NCBI GenBank assembly: GCA_014380825.1 | Contig: JACMJD010000380.1 | Location: 1-8,503, forward strand | Direction: 5' to 3' | Length of the DNA stretch: 8,503 nucleotides | DNA from: Phycisphaerae bacterium | Lineage (GTDB): Bacteria > Planctomycetota > Phycisphaerae > Tepidisphaerales > Tepidisphaeraceae | Shown here: positions 6,392 to 8,503 of the stretch, in pieces | Position numbering within the stretch: position 1 is the first letter of the stretch | How the letters are laid out: each line of letters begins with the position of its first letter | Translations under genes and position numbers: made by a program | The notes under the pieces: generated by a model | Seen by the model: only the letters and a program-made list of their open reading frames with translations | Told to the model about the DNA's origin: nothing | Databases searched by the model: none

Positions 6392-6880
6392 GTGACACGA
6401 TTCATCATCGTCGGATTGATCTGTGGCCTCGTCGGCGCCGTGACGGCGCAGAGCACCAAGCCAGGCAGCGCACCAGCAAAGGGAGACTCGAAGATGGAAC
6501 TCGGCAACTTCTCGGTCAGCCTCGCGGTCAAGGATCTCGGGGCGTCACGCGCGTTCTATGAGAAACTTGGCTTTCGCGTCGTGTTCGGCAGCGATCGCCA
6601 GCACTTTCTGATCCTTCAGAACGACACCGCCACGATCGGCATCTTCCAGGGCATGCTCGAGAAGAACACCCTGACCTTCAACCCCGGCTGGGATCGGAAG
6701 ATGGCAACACTCCCTGAATTTCAAGATGTGCGCGACATTCAACGGACGCTGGAGGGTCGGGGCCTTAAGCTGTCGACGAAGGCGGATGAGTCCACAACGG
6801 GGCCTGCGAGTCTGACGCTGGTCGATCCGGATGGAAACCAGATCGTGATCGATCAGCATGTGCCCGCGCCGCGCAAGTGA
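6392..6880 (+). CDS. VOC-superfamily (glyoxalase/bleomycin-resistance-like) protein with signal peptide
   Basis: This 162-residue protein starts at GTG after AAGGAG. Residues 1-19 form a short signal peptide: a TR start, the hydrophobic core FIIVGLICGLVGAV, and cleavage likely after VTA. A low-complexity linker (20-34) follows. From Met35 a VOC domain runs to the end: FSVSLAVKDLGASRAFYEKL then GFRV, QHFLILQNDTATIGIFQGM, LTFNPGWD, ADESTTGPASLTLVDPDGNQ, IVIDQHVP. VOC proteins bind metal or small ligands and include glyoxalases, dioxygenases and drug-sequestering proteins; the substrate cannot be assigned. Members of this subgroup that I recall are usually cytoplasmic, so the export signal is unusual. 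A shorter cytoplasmic form from ATG 6494 is possible. It is transcribed divergently from the AraC-GyrI regulator, which probably controls it. Confidence 0.88.
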   Translation: MTRFIIVGLICGLVGAVTAQSTKPGSAPAKGDSKMELGNFSVSLAVKDLGASRAFYEKLGFRVVFGSDRQHFLILQNDTATIGIFQGMLEKNTLTFNPGWDRKMATLPEFQDVRDIQRTLEGRGLKLSTKADESTTGPASLTLVDPDGNQIVIDQHVPAPRK

Positions 6881-6907
6881 GTGTGCGCCCCTCCGCCGGC
6901 CGAAACG

Positions 6908-7608
6908 TCACTGCTTGGGCAGGTCAAAGTATTCGTTCGTCGATGCTTCCAATCGCTCGTTGATCGCTTGGCGCTCTCGGCCTCCAGGAATGTCAGCCAC
7001 GCCTTGGTGTCGTCCCAGTTGGGGTTGTTGCCGACGAAGTACAGGATGCCGTGATACCAGCCGTACTTGCAGATCGGGCAGGTGCGCGTGCCCTTGTCCG
7101 GGCCCCACGCGTGGAACGGGATGAATGAGACGACGTCCTCGCCGATATTCCGTCCGGACGAAGCGGCCTTGGCGCTTGCGTGCGGATGTCCCGGGATGTT
7201 CCGCCCCAAGATGATGTTCCGCTCGCCGACGAGCACGCCGTCCTTTCTAACGAGTCGCAGCACTCCGCTGCCGCAGCGATTCTCCATGCGCAGCCGCTTC
7301 TGTGTCGTCAGGAGCGTGTCGTCGTCGAAGACGAAGTCGTCAATGTAGTACTCGTCTCTGCCGGGCTCCTTGATGGTTGCATGGACGTGGGCGGGCTCGT
7401 CATTGCTCGGATAAGTGCCCGGCCTGACCGTCTTAATCGCGTATCGACCATCCGGCCCGGTCCGCACCCATCCGCGGATGTAACCGTGCGTTTGCCCAAG
7501 CGTGTTGGGCGCCATGCTCCCTGGATTCAATCGCCGCGCGGTCGATGCAACACGCCCCTTCGTGTAAGCTCTGCCACTCGATATGACTAACGAAGTATTC
7601 TCGCGCAT
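6908..7608 (-). pseudogene. Remnant of an intradiol dioxygenase-like protein fused to a CPIC thioredoxin-like segment
   Basis: The frame opens at 7608, but family-like sequence begins only near 7527 (NPGSMAPNTLGQTHGYIRGW). It continues with GPDGRYAIKTVRPGTYP, PAHVHATIKEPGRDEYYIDD, RMENRCGSGVLRL and ERNIILGRNIPGHP, which I recognise as an intradiol (protocatechuate-type) ring-cleavage dioxygenase fold. The Tyr of TYP and the two His of HVH resemble iron ligands. The N-terminal strands and the other Tyr ligand are absent; that side now holds the start of the divergent beta-helix gene. A second segment follows: FHAWGPDKGTRTCPICKYGW and WDDTKAWLTFLEAES, a CPIC motif of thioredoxin-like type. Near 6962-6975 the plausible sequence moves to another frame ending AINERLEASTNEYFDLPKQ, with a stop at 6910-6908. 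Related proteins, as I recall them, carry about 90 residues between these blocks, so a deletion is likely. The original frame runs on meaninglessly to 6853, antisense to the end of the VOC gene. Confidence 0.7.
7565..7570 (+). promoter_or_regulatory. -10 element candidate for the beta-helix gene
   Basis: TAAGCT preceded by GTG lies 12 bases before ATG 7583, giving a leader of about 6 bases without a Shine-Dalgarno sequence. It resembles the TAAGAT elements at 3516 and 4378. No clear -35 is visible. Confidence 0.25.
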
Positions 7609-8503
7609 CGCGTGGCTGATGGTCCTCTTGTTGTCTTCGTTCGCAATCGCGGCCCCGCCGGATTTTGGGCCGAACGTCGTCGTGCTTGATCCGTCGATGA
7701 CGGACCTTCAGGCTCGCATCGACGCGGTCTACGCAAAGTCCGAGGCGAACCAATTTGGATCGGAGCGATATGCGTTCCTGTTCAAGCCGGGCAAATACGA
7801 TCTCGATGTAAAGGTCGGTTTCTACACGCACGTCGCCGGGCTCGGACGATCGCCGGACGATGTCGACATCACCGGCGCGGTGCGCGCCAAGGCGACGTGG
7901 ATGAAGGGCAACGCCACGTGCAACTTCTGGCGCTCGGTGGAGAATTTCTCCGTCACGCCCACGCTGGAAAACAACACCAACGTCTGGGCCGTCTCGCAGG
8001 GCGTGGCGATGCGACGCGCGCACATCAAGGGCAACATCAACCTCTGGGACGGCGGGTGGTCCAGCGGCGGATTTCTGGCGGATTCGAAAATCGATGGCGT
8101 GATCACCTCCGGTTCGCAGCAGCAATGGCTGAGCAGAAATTCCGAATGGACCGAATGGCGAGGCGGAAACTGGAACATGGTTTTCGTCGGCGTGAAAAAT
8201 CCCCCGGCCGGGGAGTTTCCGGAGAAGCCATACACGGTGATCGAGAAGACGCCGCTGATCCGCGAGAAGCCTTATCTCTTCATCGACGAAGCCGGCCAAT
8301 ATTTCGTCATGGTTCCCGAGCTACGCACCGAAGGCACGCAGGGAATCACGTGGGCAGCCGGCGCGAATCCAGGGAAGGCGATTTCGATCGACGACTTCTT
8401 CATCGCCCGCGCCGATCGCGATAACGCCGCGACGATCAACGCGGCCCTTGAAAGTGGAAAGCACCTGCTGCTCACGCCCGGGATTTATCATCTCGACAGC
8501 GCC
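7583..8503 (+). CDS. Secreted right-handed beta-helix protein, 'adenylyl cyclase'-labelled family (3' end outside window)
   Basis: The frame is open from ATG 7583 to the right edge (307 codons). A Sec signal peptide is clear: IAWLMVLLLSSFAIAAPP, with cleavage around residue 23-24. Then comes a first beta-helix entry, YAFLFKPGKYDLDVKVGFYT then HVAGLG (63-88). Next is a strongly conserved block with NATCNFWRSVENFSVTP, WAVSQGVAMRRAHIKGNINL, WDGGWSSGGFLADSKIDG and SGSQQQWLSRNSEW. A second beta-helix entry, GKHLLLTPGIYHLDSA, ends the window. I recall this arrangement from large secreted proteins that databases call 'adenylyl cyclase' or 'coagulation factor 5/8 type domain' protein; nothing here resembles a nucleotide cyclase. 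Two pectate-lyase-like units in tandem recall the GH55 beta-1,3-glucanase fold, so a role in polysaccharide binding or breakdown is possible but inferred. Nearest upstream is the decayed dioxygenase, which it overlaps by 26 bases if that frame is counted from 7608. Confidence 0.85.
   Translation, partial: MTNEVFSRIAWLMVLLLSSFAIAAPPDFGPNVVVLDPSMTDLQARIDAVYAKSEANQFGSERYAFLFKPGKYDLDVKVGFYTHVAGLGRSPDDVDITGAVRAKATWMKGNATCNFWRSVENFSVTPTLENNTNVWAVSQGVAMRRAHIKGNINLWDGGWSSGGFLADSKIDGVITSGSQQQWLSRNSEWTEWRGGNWNMVFVGVKNPPAGEFPEKPYTVIEKTPLIREKPYLFIDEAGQYFVMVPELRTEGTQGITWAAGANPGKAISIDDFFIARADRDNAATINAALESGKHLLLTPGIYHLDSA

Noticed and set aside
6400..6430. Lipoprotein signal in the VOC protein because of Cys11
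   Set aside because: The Cys sits in the middle of the hydrophobic core with no L-[AS]-[GA]-C box; ordinary cleavage after VTA fits better.
7433..8299. 288-codon open frame on the minus strand
   Set aside because: It is antisense to the beta-helix gene, which has a signal peptide and conserved blocks. The minus translation has no recognisable feature.

Overview
This is high-GC DNA with densely packed genes, GTG as well as ATG starts, and coding on both strands. The gene content is a SWIM/SNF2 helicase, a bacterial SET-domain protein, an AraC-GyrI regulator beside a VOC protein, an intradiol dioxygenase-like remnant and a secreted beta-helix protein. It suggests a free-living environmental Gram-negative bacterium with a large genome, perhaps Planctomycetota or Acidobacteriota. 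That assignment is inference and weak.

Layout. (1) 1-3274, minus strand: one long, intact SWIM + SNF2 helicase gene whose last codons lie beyond the left edge. (2) 3534-3607, plus: a complete tRNA-Pro(UGG). (3) 3690-4132, minus: a small membrane-anchored protein gene broken by a one-base frameshift. (4) 4390-4797, plus: a compact SET-domain protein with a GTG start that looks leaderless. (5) 4798-5363: 566 bases without a convincing gene, containing an 11-bp tandem repeat and an unused strong Shine-Dalgarno sequence. (6) 5364-6338, minus: an AraC-type HTH + GyrI-like effector-binding regulator interrupted between its two domains by a single in-frame TGA. (7) 6392-6880, plus: a VOC/glyoxalase-like protein with a signal peptide, divergent from the regulator and sharing its promoter region. 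(8) 6908-7608, minus: a decayed intradiol dioxygenase-like gene fused to a CPIC thioredoxin-like segment, lacking its 5' part and carrying a deletion or frameshift near its 3' end. (9) 7583 to the right edge, plus: the first 307 codons of a secreted right-handed beta-helix protein of a family often labelled 'adenylyl cyclase'.

The genes do not form one pathway. The only functional pair with a clear logic is the divergent AraC-GyrI regulator and VOC gene. The most notable feature is decay: three accessory genes each carry a separate lesion, while the 3.3-kb helicase frame beside them is unbroken. I see no CRISPR array, phage module, insertion sequence, integrase or clearly new multi-gene system.
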